Part shown: positions 34,641 to 43,852 of the stretch, in pieces
Numbering within the stretch: the stretch's first letter is position 1
Layout of the letters: the number at the start of each line of letters is the position of its first letter
DNA from: an uncultured Synergistales bacterium
Lineage (GTDB): Bacteria; Synergistota; Synergistia; Synergistales; Aminobacteriaceae
Reading direction: 5' to 3'
Assembly (NCBI GenBank): GCA_905234075.1
Contig: CAJOGI010000006.1
Span: 106,127 to 170,126, forward strand
DNA: 64,000 nt
The notes under the pieces: model-generated
What the model was told of the DNA's origin: nothing
The model's database searches: none
The model's input: only the letters and a program-made list of their open reading frames with translations
Translations under genes and position numbers: made by a program

Positions 34641-35387
34641 ATGTATGAAATCGTATTAATTCGACACGGTGAAAGCGCATGGAACAAAGAGAACAGATTT
34701 ACGGGCTGGACTGATGTTCCGCTTTCAGAAAAAGGAATTGAAGAAGCCCGTTCGGCCGGTAAATTATTAAAAGCTGAAGGCTATTCGTTTGATTTTGCGT
34801 TTACTTCAGTTTTGAAGAGAGCAATAAAAACTCTTTGGCTCGTTCTCGAAGAGATGGACAGAATGTGGATACCGATTGAACATTCATGGAAATTAAACGA
34901 GAGACATTATGGCGCGTTACAGGGCCTCAACAAGGCCGACACAGCCGCAAAATACGGAGATGCTCAAGTAAAAATCTGGCGGAGAAGCTACGATATTCAG
35001 CCGCCGTTACTTGAAAAATCAGACGAGCGTTATCCCGGACATGACCCCAGATACGCAGGGCTTGATGACGCAGAGTTACCGCTGACAGAGTGCTTGAAAG
35101 ATACAGTAGCGCGTGTTGTGCCTTACTGGAAAGAGAGCATTATTCCCCAGATTAAGTCCGGAAAGAAAATTATCATTGCGGCGCACGGAAATTCATTGCG
35201 TGCTCTCGTGAAATATCTTGACAACATTTCGGAGAAAGACATTCTCGAACTTAATATTCCGACCGGTGTACCGCTGCTCTATGAACTTAACGAGGACTTC
35301 ACGCCGAAATCGCACCGTTATCTCGGAGACGCTGAAGCAATAGCAAAAGCTCAGGCAGCTGTTGCAAATCAGGGAAAAGCGAAATAA
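34641..35387 (+). CDS. gpmA: 2,3-bisphosphoglycerate-dependent phosphoglycerate mutase
   Basis: A 248-residue cofactor-dependent mutase that interconverts 3- and 2-phosphoglycerate. The catalytic histidine is in [18 protein letters not shown], the second in [28 protein letters not shown] is the substrate loop. Full family length. AAGGAGG precedes the ATG. It shares its direction with the aminotransferase gene, separated by a heptamer-repeat hairpin. Confidence 0.97.
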   Translation: MYEIVLIRHGESAWNKENRFTGWTDVPLSEKGIEEARSAGKLLKAEGYSFDFAFTSVLKRAIKTLWLVLEEMDRMWIPIEHSWKLNERHYGALQGLNKADTAAKYGDAQVKIWRRSYDIQPPLLEKSDERYPGHDPRYAGLDDAELPLTECLKDTVARVVPYWKESIIPQIKSGKKIIIAAHGNSLRALVKYLDNISEKDILELNIPTGVPLLYELNEDFTPKSHRYLGDAEAIAKAQAAVANQGKAK

Positions 35388-35388
35388 A

Positions 35389-35441
35389 GCAGGTAGTAAT
35401 TAGGAATTAGGAGGTAGGAAGTTAGTAAGGCTTCCTGCCTT
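35389..35441 (+). repeat. Heptamer repeat hairpin after gpmA
   Basis: CAGGTAGTAATTAGGAATTAGGAGGTAGGAAG, then an inverted CTTCCTGCCT. It forms a hairpin between gpmA and the aminotransferase gene. Confidence 0.75.
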
Positions 35442-35470
35442 ATATAAAATTATTTAAGGAGGCAAGAATT

Positions 35471-36685
35471 ATGCATTATTCAGAAAGAATACAGGCTCTG
35501 AAAATTTCGCCGATACGTCGTCTTATTCCGTTTGCTGACGAAGCAAAGGCGAAGGGCAAAAAAGTTTATCACCTCAACATCGGCCAGCCTGATATAAAAA
35601 CTCCTGAAGAATATTTTGACGCGATAAAAACTTTTCACCCGACGACCGTAGCCTATCAAGTTTCGCAGGGTATCCCGGAACTTCGCGACGCAATCAGCAA
35701 TTATTACAAAGCTATGGGAGTTCCCTACGAGCGCGAGGATATTTATATAACCTGCGGCGGAAGTGAAGCGTTGCAGTTTATATTAATGATACTTTGCGAT
35801 CCCGGCGATGAAATTTTAGTCCCTGAACCCTTCTACGCGAACTATAATACTTTTGCGCGTCTTGCCCTTGCAAATTTAAGGGGAATACCGACGACGGCCG
35901 AGACAGGTTTTCATCTTCCGTCAGAAAAAGTAATTGAGGGCCTTATAACTCCGAGAACACGCGCAATCTGGGTCTCTCACCCTTGCAACCCGACAGGAAC
36001 AATGTACACGCCTGACGAAATCGAAATGCTTTGCAGGCTTGCAAAAAAGCACGACATTTTCATAATCGCCGATGAAGTTTACAGAGAGTTCACGTATGAC
36101 AGAGGCTCCGAAAGATTTATGAGCTTCGGCGAGGTTAAAAGCGCAAGAGACCGCGTTATCATGGTTGACAGCGTCTCAAAACGTTTTAGCGCGTGCGGTA
36201 TTCGTATCGGCTGCCTTGCCATTAAGAACAAAGAATTTTTAGCGCAGGCCATGAAATTATGTCAGGGCCGTTTGAGCGTCTCCGCAGTCGAGCAGGTCGG
36301 AGCAGCGGCACTCTATAAAACCCCTAAGAGCTATCTCGAAGAAGTCAACAAGGAATATAAAATGCGCCGCGATGTCCTTTATAAGGGCTTACAGGCTATT
36401 GACGGTGCTGTGTGCCATGAACCTAAAGGCGCGTTCTATACGATGGTCAAAATGCCGATAGACAGCTCCGAAAAATTCATAACTTGGATGCTGCAAAATT
36501 TTGACATTAACGGCGAAACGACAATGGCTGCTCCGGGCAACGGGTTTTACTCTGACCCCAGCAGGGGGCTTGACGAGATGAGAATTGCTTACGTCCTCAA
36601 GAAAGAAGATTTAGAGAAGGCTCTGAATATTCTAAAACAGGCCGTTGAGGCTTATCCCGGACGCATGGAAGCTATCAAAGCATAA
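35471..36685 (+). CDS. Class I/II PLP-dependent aminotransferase
   Basis: A 404-residue fold-type I aminotransferase (aspartate/aromatic type). It shows NIGQPDIKTPEEY near the N-terminus, the PLP-phosphate region CGGSEALQFIL, PCNPTGTMYTPDEIE, the cofactor Asp in IIADEVYREFTYD, and the Schiff-base Lys in DSVSKRFSACGIRIG near residue 236. The Arg that binds the substrate carboxylate lies in the C-terminal DEMRIAYVLKKEDL. The exact amino donor is not clear. GGAGG precedes the ATG. Confidence 0.88.
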   Translation: MHYSERIQALKISPIRRLIPFADEAKAKGKKVYHLNIGQPDIKTPEEYFDAIKTFHPTTVAYQVSQGIPELRDAISNYYKAMGVPYEREDIYITCGGSEALQFILMILCDPGDEILVPEPFYANYNTFARLALANLRGIPTTAETGFHLPSEKVIEGLITPRTRAIWVSHPCNPTGTMYTPDEIEMLCRLAKKHDIFIIADEVYREFTYDRGSERFMSFGEVKSARDRVIMVDSVSKRFSACGIRIGCLAIKNKEFLAQAMKLCQGRLSVSAVEQVGAAALYKTPKSYLEEVNKEYKMRRDVLYKGLQAIDGAVCHEPKGAFYTMVKMPIDSSEKFITWMLQNFDINGETTMAAPGNGFYSDPSRGLDEMRIAYVLKKEDLEKALNILKQAVEAYPGRMEAIKA

Positions 36686-36755
36686 GAAAAAATTTTCCCC
36701 GTTTTAATTCTTTAGGCTGGGATTTTTTAATTTACGAAAGGAATTAATTAAAAAC

Positions 36756-38168
36756 ATGAAACCTTTTATGGACAAAGATTTTTTGCTGAACACGGAAACG
36801 GCCAAGAAGCTCTTTCACGAGGCCGCAGAGAACTGCCCGATAATTGACTATCACTGCCACATCAACCCTAAAGAAATCTGGGAAGACAGACACTACGACA
36901 GCATTACTCAAGTATGGCTCGGCGGAGACCATTACAAGTGGCGTTTAATGCGCTGCGCCGGAGTACCTGAAAAGTTCATTACAGGCGATGCAAGCGAACA
37001 CGATAAATTTTTAGCGTGGGCAAAGGTCATCGGCAAGGGCATCGGCAACCCCTTATATCACTGGAGCCATTTAGAGCTTCGCAGATTTTTCGGTTATGAG
37101 GGCGTTTTGAACGAGAATACAGCCGAAGAAGTCTGGAAGCTCTGCAACGAAAAATTACATCAAAAAGATTTCGGTGTTCGTGATTTAATTAAGAAGAGCA
37201 ACGTTGAATTAATCTGCACGACTGACGACCCCGTAGACACTCTCGAATGGCACGAAAAATTAGCGGGCGATAAAACCTTCAAAACTACCGTTCTTCCTGC
37301 GTGGAGACCCGACAAGGCCATGAACATCGAAAAAACAACTTGGCTTGAATACATCGCAAAACTCGAAGAAGTTTCCGGCGTAAAAATCAACTCGTTCGCG
37401 TCCCTCAAAGAGGCTCTGAAAAACCGCATGGATTATTTTGCAAAGCACGGCTGCTCTTTGAGCGACCACGCTCTTGATTTCGTAATGTATGCCCCTGCGG
37501 CTGAAAGCGAGATTGAAGCAATAGTTAAAACACGTTTAGAGGGCAATATACCGGGCAAAGAAGCGCAGTTAAAATTCAAAATGGCTTTCATGCTTTTCGT
37601 AGCGAAAGAGTATAAAGCCCGTAACTGGGTCATGCAGTTGCACTACGGCTGCAGACGCGATAATAATCTTCCGATGTTCGAGAAATTAGGCCCCGACACC
37701 GGCTACGACTGCGTAGACAACAGTGCGCCTTCAGCACAGACGGCGGCGTTCTTGGGAGAACTTCAGAAGACCGGCAACCTTCCCAAGACAATTCTTTACA
37801 GCTTGAACGGCAACGATAACAGCGCGATTGATACAATTTGCGGCTGCTTCCAGAGCGATGAGGCAGTATGCAAAATTCAACACGGCTCGGCTTGGTGGTT
37901 TGAGGACCATTTAGACGGTATGACGGCTCAGATGAAAACTCTTGCAAGTCTCGGCTATCTTGCAGGCTTTGTAGGAATGTTGACGGACAGCAGAAGTTTC
38001 TTGAGCTATCCGCGCCACGAACTTTTTAGGCGTATTCTTTGCAGGATTTTGGGCGAATGGGTCGAAGAAGGATTATATCCTGACGACATGGAAACGTTAA
38101 AAGAAATTGTGAAGGGCATCAGCCACGACAACGCGAAGAAATATTTTAATTTCGCAGAAAAAAATTAG
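36756..38168 (+). CDS. uxaC: Glucuronate (uronate) isomerase
   Basis: A 470-residue uronate isomerase of the amidohydrolase-like fold, converting D-glucuronate to fructuronate and galacturonate to tagaturonate. PIIDYHCHINPKEIWED carries the metal-site His-x-His; STDD-type TTDDPVDTLEWH and HYGCRRDNN are conserved blocks, with LTDSRSFLSYPRHELFRR near the end. It converges with the second TRAP operon, which probably imports its substrate. Its stop codon TAG lies inside a heptamer repeat. Confidence 0.96.
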   Translation: MKPFMDKDFLLNTETAKKLFHEAAENCPIIDYHCHINPKEIWEDRHYDSITQVWLGGDHYKWRLMRCAGVPEKFITGDASEHDKFLAWAKVIGKGIGNPLYHWSHLELRRFFGYEGVLNENTAEEVWKLCNEKLHQKDFGVRDLIKKSNVELICTTDDPVDTLEWHEKLAGDKTFKTTVLPAWRPDKAMNIEKTTWLEYIAKLEEVSGVKINSFASLKEALKNRMDYFAKHGCSLSDHALDFVMYAPAAESEIEAIVKTRLEGNIPGKEAQLKFKMAFMLFVAKEYKARNWVMQLHYGCRRDNNLPMFEKLGPDTGYDCVDNSAPSAQTAAFLGELQKTGNLPKTILYSLNGNDNSAIDTICGCFQSDEAVCKIQHGSAWWFEDHLDGMTAQMKTLASLGYLAGFVGMLTDSRSFLSYPRHELFRRILCRILGEWVEEGLYPDDMETLKEIVKGISHDNAKKYFNFAEKN

Positions 38169-38211
38169 GAGCAGGAATTTTTTTACCTCCTAACTCCTAA
38201 CTCCTACCTGA
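38166..38211. repeat. Heptamer repeat hairpin between uxaC and dctM
   Basis: TAGGAGCAGGAA, T-run, then CCTCCTAACTCCTAACTCCTACC. The hairpin sits at the convergent ends of uxaC and dctM and may terminate both. Confidence 0.8.
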
Positions 38212-38214
38212 AAA

Positions 38215-39525
38215 CTAAACTCCGTAACCGAAGAACGCAGGAAGCCATAAACTAATTTGCGGAATGAACGTGATTAATAATAACGTTATTAACATGCAGA
38301 GATAGAACGGCAGCGTTGCTTTAACAACTTTCTCCATCGGTAACTTAGCGACAGCCGAGCCGATGAATAAGACTGCTCCGACCGGAGGCGTTAATAATCC
38401 GATGCCGCAGTTCAAAATTACCATAATTCCAAACTGAACGGTGCTAATTCCGATTGACTGTGCAACGGGCAATAAAATCGGCGTTGCGATTAAGATAATC
38501 GGTGCCATGTCCATGATACAGCCGAGAACTAATAAAATAGCGTTGAGCATTAACGCTATAGCTATCGGGTTGCTTGAAATGCTCGTGATTAAGTTCGCCG
38601 CCTTCGCAGGAACGTGGAGAACTGTCAAGCAGTAACCGAACGCCGCCGACGTTGCGATTAATATTAAAACGATTGCTAACGTCTCTACGCAGGTGTCAAG
38701 CGATTTCCAAACGCCCTTCCAAGTAAGTCCTCTGTAAATAAAGACTGAAACGAAAAGCGAATAAACAACCGCGATAGCCGCCGACTCAGTAGCAGTGAAC
38801 ACACCGCCGACAACTCCGACAACGACGATTAAAATCGCTGCTAATGCCCAGAACGATGTTAATAACTGCTTGAAGAATACTGACAGCTTGAAAGGCTCGC
38901 CCTTAGGATAATTTCTCTTGACTGAAATAATATACGAACCGACCATTAAGGAAATTGCTAAAATAGCTCCGGGAATGTAGCCTGCCATGAACAAAGCTCC
39001 GACTGAAACACCACCCGCCGTTGTCGCGTAAATGACCATGTTATGGCTCGGAGGGACTAACAAGCCTTCGCATGATGAAGTTATCGTTACAGCGGTTGAG
39101 AAGTCAGCGTCATAGCCCTGATCTACCATCATGGGAATTAAAATTGAGCCGAGCGAGGCCGTGTCAGCAGACGCAGAACCGGAAATTCCGCCGAAGAAAT
39201 ACGAAGCGACAATATTAACCGCTGAAAGTCCTCCGCGCATCCAGCCGACCAGCGAATTTGCAAGGGCAATTAACTTTTCTGAAATTCCTCCTGACCCCAT
39301 TAAAACGCCCATTGTGATAAAGAACGGTACTGCCATTAAGCTGAATGACCAAACGCCTTTAATCATCTGCTGAGGAAGAGTAACGAGTGCCTGACCCTGC
39401 GAGAGTAAGCAAAAGACCGTCGAAAGTCCGACAGCGTAGGCAATAGGGAAGCGAAGTAAAATCATAGCAAGAAAACTTCCCAATAAAATTAATGTTGAAA
39501 TATCTTCTGCACTCAAGTTATACAT
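38215..39525 (-). CDS. dctM: TRAP transporter large permease (DctM), system 2
   Basis: A 436-residue DctM permease with the same family motifs as system 1: GGISGSASADTASLGSILIP, SSCEGLLVPPSHNMVIYATTAG, and GIGLLTPPVGAVLFI. About 12 helices. The Glu in place of Ile in SSCEG and PPSHNMV instead of PPSVPM place it in a different subfamily from system 1, so the substrate probably differs. Its ATG directly follows the dctQ stop (TAAATG), with GGAGGAGG upstream. Confidence 0.95.
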   Translation of the reverse strand: MYNLSAEDISTLILLGSFLAMILLRFPIAYAVGLSTVFCLLSQGQALVTLPQQMIKGVWSFSLMAVPFFITMGVLMGSGGISEKLIALANSLVGWMRGGLSAVNIVASYFFGGISGSASADTASLGSILIPMMVDQGYDADFSTAVTITSSCEGLLVPPSHNMVIYATTAGGVSVGALFMAGYIPGAILAISLMVGSYIISVKRNYPKGEPFKLSVFFKQLLTSFWALAAILIVVVGVVGGVFTATESAAIAVVYSLFVSVFIYRGLTWKGVWKSLDTCVETLAIVLILIATSAAFGYCLTVLHVPAKAANLITSISSNPIAIALMLNAILLVLGCIMDMAPIILIATPILLPVAQSIGISTVQFGIMVILNCGIGLLTPPVGAVLFIGSAVAKLPMEKVVKATLPFYLCMLITLLLITFIPQISLWLPAFFGYGV

Positions 39526-40047
39526 TTATGCGTCCTCCTCCTTAATTCCGAATAAGTCTTCAAGCCTCAATAAAATTTGCTCTAATTCAAAAATTACCAT
39601 GCCTGCACCGGCAATAGGGATAGGAAGATACATCCATACGCGGCTTAACTGCGGAAGCGATTCATATTTTCCAAAACGCGCTAAAGGCGAATTGCAGACC
39701 TTAATTCCGTAATAAAGCATGACACAGCCAAGCGCAAAGACCGCTACGTCAGCAACTAAATCTGAAAATTTTACAAGACCGTCAGGTAAATACTGGTCAA
39801 ACGAAGTCATGCGGATATGAGCGCGTTTTCTGATTGCCAGCGTTGCTGAGAGCATTGCCATGTAACACATGAAAGTTAAGACCATTTGTTCGCTCCATGC
39901 AGGGTCGGGAATGAATGAAATATAACGCCCGGCAACCGCCATTGAAGTAATGATAACGTCGGCAATTAAAAGAATTTTGCATATAAACATAATAAACTTG
40001 TCCGTAAAATTATAAAGAGGGCGAAGTTTATGAAGCAATTTGAACAA
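39526..40047 (-). CDS. dctQ: TRAP transporter small permease (DctQ), system 2
   Basis: A 173-residue four-helix DctQ subunit with PDPAWSEQMVLTFMCYMAMLS and the RKRAHIRMTSFD block. The start is TTG, preceded by AAAGGAAC at a rather long distance. It lies between dctP and dctM, with a repeat hairpin upstream. Confidence 0.9.
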   Translation of the reverse strand: MFKLLHKLRPLYNFTDKFIMFICKILLIADVIITSMAVAGRYISFIPDPAWSEQMVLTFMCYMAMLSATLAIRKRAHIRMTSFDQYLPDGLVKFSDLVADVAVFALGCVMLYYGIKVCNSPLARFGKYESLPQLSRVWMYLPIPIAGAGMVIFELEQILLRLEDLFGIKEEDA

Positions 40048-40096
40048 AATTTAACACGTTCCTTTCACTGAAATAAAAAATAAAAAATAAAAAAAA

Positions 40097-40142
40097 TAGG
40101 AGCAAGGAAGCATTTTAACCTCCTAACTCCTAACTCCTACCT
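40097..40142. repeat. Heptamer repeat hairpin between dctP and dctQ, system 2
   Basis: On the minus strand, GGTAGGAGTTAGGAGTTAGG-type units are followed by the inverted CTTCCTTGCTCCTA and a T-run. It matches the position and form of the hairpin in TRAP system 1. Confidence 0.8.
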
Positions 40143-40144
40143 CG

Positions 40145-41128
40145 TTACTGAAGGTCTACGATCTTTTTGTAAAGGTCTGCCTGGCTTGCCGTGTTGGCTT
40201 TGATTGTGTTTTGGCAGGCTTCGACCCACTCGGCTTTGTTCTCGACTTCGATAACGTGAGTGCCGCCGGCTTTAAGTTCGGCAAGAACTTTGTCCTCAGC
40301 CGCCTGTGAATTTTTCGCGTTCTCCTGTGAAGCGTATTTTCCGGCTTCCATGACCCAAGCTCTCTGCTTGTCGTTTAACTTTGCCCATCCTGAATCAGTG
40401 ATGATAATCTGAACAGCTCCGAGCGTGTGTCCGTCAAGTAATAAATACGGTGCAACTTCCTGGAAAGCGTTTGAACGATAGTTGGCGATAGGCTGCTCGG
40501 CCGCGTCAGTAACGCCGGTCTGTAACGCGCTGTAAAGCTCAGTGAAGTTTACGACTGTCGGGTTTGCTCCTAAGTCTCTGACCATGCCCGTCATAACGGG
40601 GTCTTCAGAAACGCGGATTTTTTTGCCTTTGAGGTCCTTAAGTCCTGCAACTGCATCTTTGAAGAAGAAATGACGGAAACCCTCTTCGCCGTAGCAAATA
40701 CCTCTTAACGGAAGACCGATGTCGTGGGGCTCTGCTAAGAACTGCGCGGCAAGCTCGCTGTTTGCGAATTTCCAGAAGTGCTCGCGGCTTACAAACGTGT
40801 AAGGAATTGAGAGCAGCATGGCTTTCTGACAACCGTAGCTTGAAAGTGCAAACGCTGAAATTCTCATGATGTCAACGGTATCGCCGCCACCCAACATTCC
40901 GTCAAGAATCTGAGCTTCAGTTCCAAGAACTCCGCCGGCCTGAACGTCAACGATAACTTCTCCGCCCGAAAGCTCTTCGAGTTTCGCTTTGAATGCTGTA
41001 GCAATCTGTCCGACGATAGTATCGAGCGGGTTGACTTCAGCATAAACAAGAGTAATGGGAGCAGCAACAGCCGCTGATGCGCTTAACATAACTGTAAGAA
41101 CAAGTGAAACAGCTAAAAACTTTTTCAT
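40145..41128 (-). CDS. dctP: TRAP transporter substrate-binding protein (DctP family), system 2
   Basis: A 327-residue periplasmic receptor with signal peptide MKKFLAVSLVLTVMLSASAA. The carboxylate-binding Arg is in GKKIRVSEDPVMTGM. NPTVVNFTELYSALQTGVTDAAEQP is the family hallmark. It is the first gene of the minus-strand TRAP operon, and its direction converges on uxaC, so hexuronate is a reasonable substrate guess. AGGAGG precedes the ATG. Confidence 0.93.
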   Translation of the reverse strand: MKKFLAVSLVLTVMLSASAAVAAPITLVYAEVNPLDTIVGQIATAFKAKLEELSGGEVIVDVQAGGVLGTEAQILDGMLGGGDTVDIMRISAFALSSYGCQKAMLLSIPYTFVSREHFWKFANSELAAQFLAEPHDIGLPLRGICYGEEGFRHFFFKDAVAGLKDLKGKKIRVSEDPVMTGMVRDLGANPTVVNFTELYSALQTGVTDAAEQPIANYRSNAFQEVAPYLLLDGHTLGAVQIIITDSGWAKLNDKQRAWVMEAGKYASQENAKNSQAAEDKVLAELKAGGTHVIEVENKAEWVEACQNTIKANTASQADLYKKIVDLQ

Positions 41129-41219
41129 AAAAAATAGCCTCCTAATGATATTTGGGAAATTAAATTTATTTTATCACAATTCGCAAGGAGCCTCTCGCTT
41201 CTATAAGCCGGAGATTAAT

Positions 41220-43727
41220 TTACTTGCACGGCGAATAGCCGCAGCTGAAACAATATTCGCAGCCTGAAATCATTTCTAAAGGTGCACCGCAGTCCGGGCA
41301 TATTAGAGATTTATCGCGCAGTCTCGCGTCTGTTGTCTGACGGTCAATTAATTTTTCAAGCAATAAGGCTATAGCGTCAGGTATTGAACGCGCAACGTGA
41401 ACATCATCGCAATTCAGCATCCAGTATTCTTTACCCGAAAGCCCCTTCAGAGTGTCGATAAAATCTTCAAGACTGCACCCCGACCGAAGACCGATTGAAA
41501 TAACGCGAGACAATGCCTCCGTCATTGCTTTTAATTCAGAACCGCTCTTGCCGACGTTTATAAAAATTTCAAAAGGTTCTTTACCGTCAAGATTGAGAGT
41601 TACGTAAATACTTCCCCAAGGCGTTGTGTCTTTTATTGTCTTGCCGAAAACGACGAGGCCCGGACGAGCTTTGACTTTTTTATATTTATTTTCCTGTTCT
41701 TCAGGCTCTTTTTCTTTGACTTCCTCCTTCTTGACTTCAATCGGCTGGAACGAGCGCGAGCCGTCTCTGTAAATCGTTATGCCTTTGCAGCCCATGTCAT
41801 AGCATTCCTGATATACGCGACGAACGTCATCAACAGTCGCAGAGTTCGGCAAATTAACGGTCTTGCTTATGCCGCTGTCGATAATCTTCGCAAAAATCCC
41901 CGTAACGTTCACATGCTGCTGCGTAGAAATATCATAGGCCGTAACGTATGCAGGATTTGAGAGATGACCGCCCAAAGCTCTATATTCTGCCCTTTGTTCG
42001 GGAGTTAATAATTTATGCCAGAAATCACGGTCTTCAAAACCGGAACCGTCAGTCTTCATTATGCGCCTGTTCCATGACCAAGCGAAATTAGGCTCAATCC
42101 CGGAACTTGTATCAAGCAGCATTGAAATTGATCCGGTCGGAGCTATTGAAAGCCTCCTGCTGTTTCTCATGTTGCCCTCAAATAAATTCTCAAGGACAAA
42201 AACAGCATCGTCAAATTCAAATTCTTCGAGAGTGTTAATTAAAGTTACGGGGATTTCTCCATCGCGTCTCATGTGCGCTAACATCTCGTGAAATTCGTCT
42301 TCGCTTGCCGGAAGTTTTGCGCTCTCAAATAATTTTTTAACGAGTTCATGTTTAGGGAACGGATTTTTCTTTGCGTCAGTGATAATTTTTATCGTTGACA
42401 TCAAAGCCGAACGGGCAAAAACTCCTCCGAGCTTTTTACAGAAAGCGTTAAATTCATCAGAGCCGTAAATAATATCCTGCATAATCGAAGCGTCCGCAAG
42501 TCCCATAATTCCAAGACCAACCGGGCGGATTGCTTTTGTCCTCTCGCCGATTTTTTCAAGCGGATACGAACACGCATCAATGACTAAATCAAGATAATAA
42601 ATTGACCTGAACGTCTGAGCCGAAAATTTTTCCCAGTCAAATTTTTTATTCTCGTCAACAAACATTTCGACGTTAATTGAACCCAAGTTACAGCTCGTAA
42701 AATTAGGCAAGGGCTGCTCGCCGCACGGGTTAGTCGATTCTATGTCCCATTCTTCGCCGCCGGCTTTTAATATATTATCCTGACGCGCCCTGTCGATGAA
42801 AAATACGCCGGGATCTCCGCGTTTCCATGCAGACTCGCAGATATGGTTCATTAAATCTTTTGCTTTGACTGTTCTGACAGTGCTTCCATCAACACGTGAA
42901 TGTAATTCAAATTCGCTGTCGTCATTCGCGGCGTTCATTAATTTATCTGAAATTGCTACGGAAATATTAAAGTAAGATAATTTTCCGTCTTCAGTCTTGC
43001 AGTCGATAAAGTCATAAATATCGGGGTGGTCGTCAAACAACATTCCCATTAAGGCAGCGCGTCTCTTGCCCCCTTGAACGACGACCGCGCCCATAGTGTT
43101 CCATGTTTCCATGAAAGACACAGGGCCTGAGGCTTTACCGCCCGTTCCGCCCGCAATTTCGGAGCTGTGTTCGCGCAAATGGCCGAAATTTCCTCCGACA
43201 CCGCCGCCGAATTTGCTGATGATGCTGGCATTCTTAACGCTCTCGAAAATTCCTTCTATGCTGTCGGGAACGGTTATAACGAAGCAAGCGAATAACTGTT
43301 GGTTTTTTGTCTTAGAGTTGTAAAGTTTTTTATAGTCGTCAAAAGTCATTAACTCGACGCTTTTATAAATTATCTCGCTGAACTCAGGAATAATTGTAAG
43401 CCCTGCGCCTGCACTGAAAAGACATGGGGAATTAAATAAAAATCTTCTGTTGAGAATGTCATCGGCGATATTTTTTTCTAGAGTTTTAATCCATTCCACA
43501 GAGTTGCTGTAATTTACTTCGGCACTTGCGACAGTTCTTGAGACTCTGCGGACAAATTCCGAAAAATTCTGCTCTTTTCTCACAGATTTTATTTCAGCGT
43601 CGTATCTGTTGACGAAGTAACGCTGCTCAAGAAGCCACAGCGCATTTTCTGAAAGCATTGCCCCGTTTTTTTCGTGATTAATCTCTAAATTGAAAAACTC
43701 TTTTATATTTTTTTCTTTTAGTGTCAT
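41220..43727 (-). CDS. nrdJ: Adenosylcobalamin-dependent ribonucleoside reductase (class II)
   Basis: An 835-residue B12-dependent ribonucleotide reductase that makes deoxyribonucleotides without oxygen or an activase. The catalytic block NPCGEQPLPNFTSCNLGSIN holds the radical Cys; FGGGVGGNFGHLR and NSRRLSIAPTGSISM are conserved. The C-terminus carries a CPDCGAPL...CEYCFSCGYSPCK zinc-type segment with redox-like cysteines. Start ATG 43727 is the first conserved one; GGAGG is 15 bases away, longer than ideal, so the true start could be slightly upstream. I see no cobalamin riboswitch before it. Confidence 0.95.
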   Translation of the reverse strand: MTLKEKNIKEFFNLEINHEKNGAMLSENALWLLEQRYFVNRYDAEIKSVRKEQNFSEFVRRVSRTVASAEVNYSNSVEWIKTLEKNIADDILNRRFLFNSPCLFSAGAGLTIIPEFSEIIYKSVELMTFDDYKKLYNSKTKNQQLFACFVITVPDSIEGIFESVKNASIISKFGGGVGGNFGHLREHSSEIAGGTGGKASGPVSFMETWNTMGAVVVQGGKRRAALMGMLFDDHPDIYDFIDCKTEDGKLSYFNISVAISDKLMNAANDDSEFELHSRVDGSTVRTVKAKDLMNHICESAWKRGDPGVFFIDRARQDNILKAGGEEWDIESTNPCGEQPLPNFTSCNLGSINVEMFVDENKKFDWEKFSAQTFRSIYYLDLVIDACSYPLEKIGERTKAIRPVGLGIMGLADASIMQDIIYGSDEFNAFCKKLGGVFARSALMSTIKIITDAKKNPFPKHELVKKLFESAKLPASEDEFHEMLAHMRRDGEIPVTLINTLEEFEFDDAVFVLENLFEGNMRNSRRLSIAPTGSISMLLDTSSGIEPNFAWSWNRRIMKTDGSGFEDRDFWHKLLTPEQRAEYRALGGHLSNPAYVTAYDISTQQHVNVTGIFAKIIDSGISKTVNLPNSATVDDVRRVYQECYDMGCKGITIYRDGSRSFQPIEVKKEEVKEKEPEEQENKYKKVKARPGLVVFGKTIKDTTPWGSIYVTLNLDGKEPFEIFINVGKSGSELKAMTEALSRVISIGLRSGCSLEDFIDTLKGLSGKEYWMLNCDDVHVARSIPDAIALLLEKLIDRQTTDARLRDKSLICPDCGAPLEMISGCEYCFSCGYSPCK

Positions 43728-43763
43728 ATTCTGAATTTTTATCCTCCAAAGAAAAAAAGTGTA

Positions 43764-43808
43764 CAAAAAAGACCTCGCGACCTCCTTGAGACTGAAGTCA
43801 CGAGGTTC
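43764..43808 (-). terminator. Terminator upstream of nrdJ, downstream of the unknown secreted protein
   Basis: Read on the minus strand, AACCTCGTGAC pairs with GTCGCGAGGTC, followed by TTTTTT. Confidence 0.85.
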
Positions 43809-43852
43809 GTTAAAAACTAACTTTACAAAATTTTTACGCTAAACTTGCTTTA

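Noticed and set aside
43728-43852. Cobalamin riboswitch before the B12-dependent reductase gene
   Set aside because: The region is only about 125 bases and holds a terminator of the upstream gene; the B12-box core is absent.
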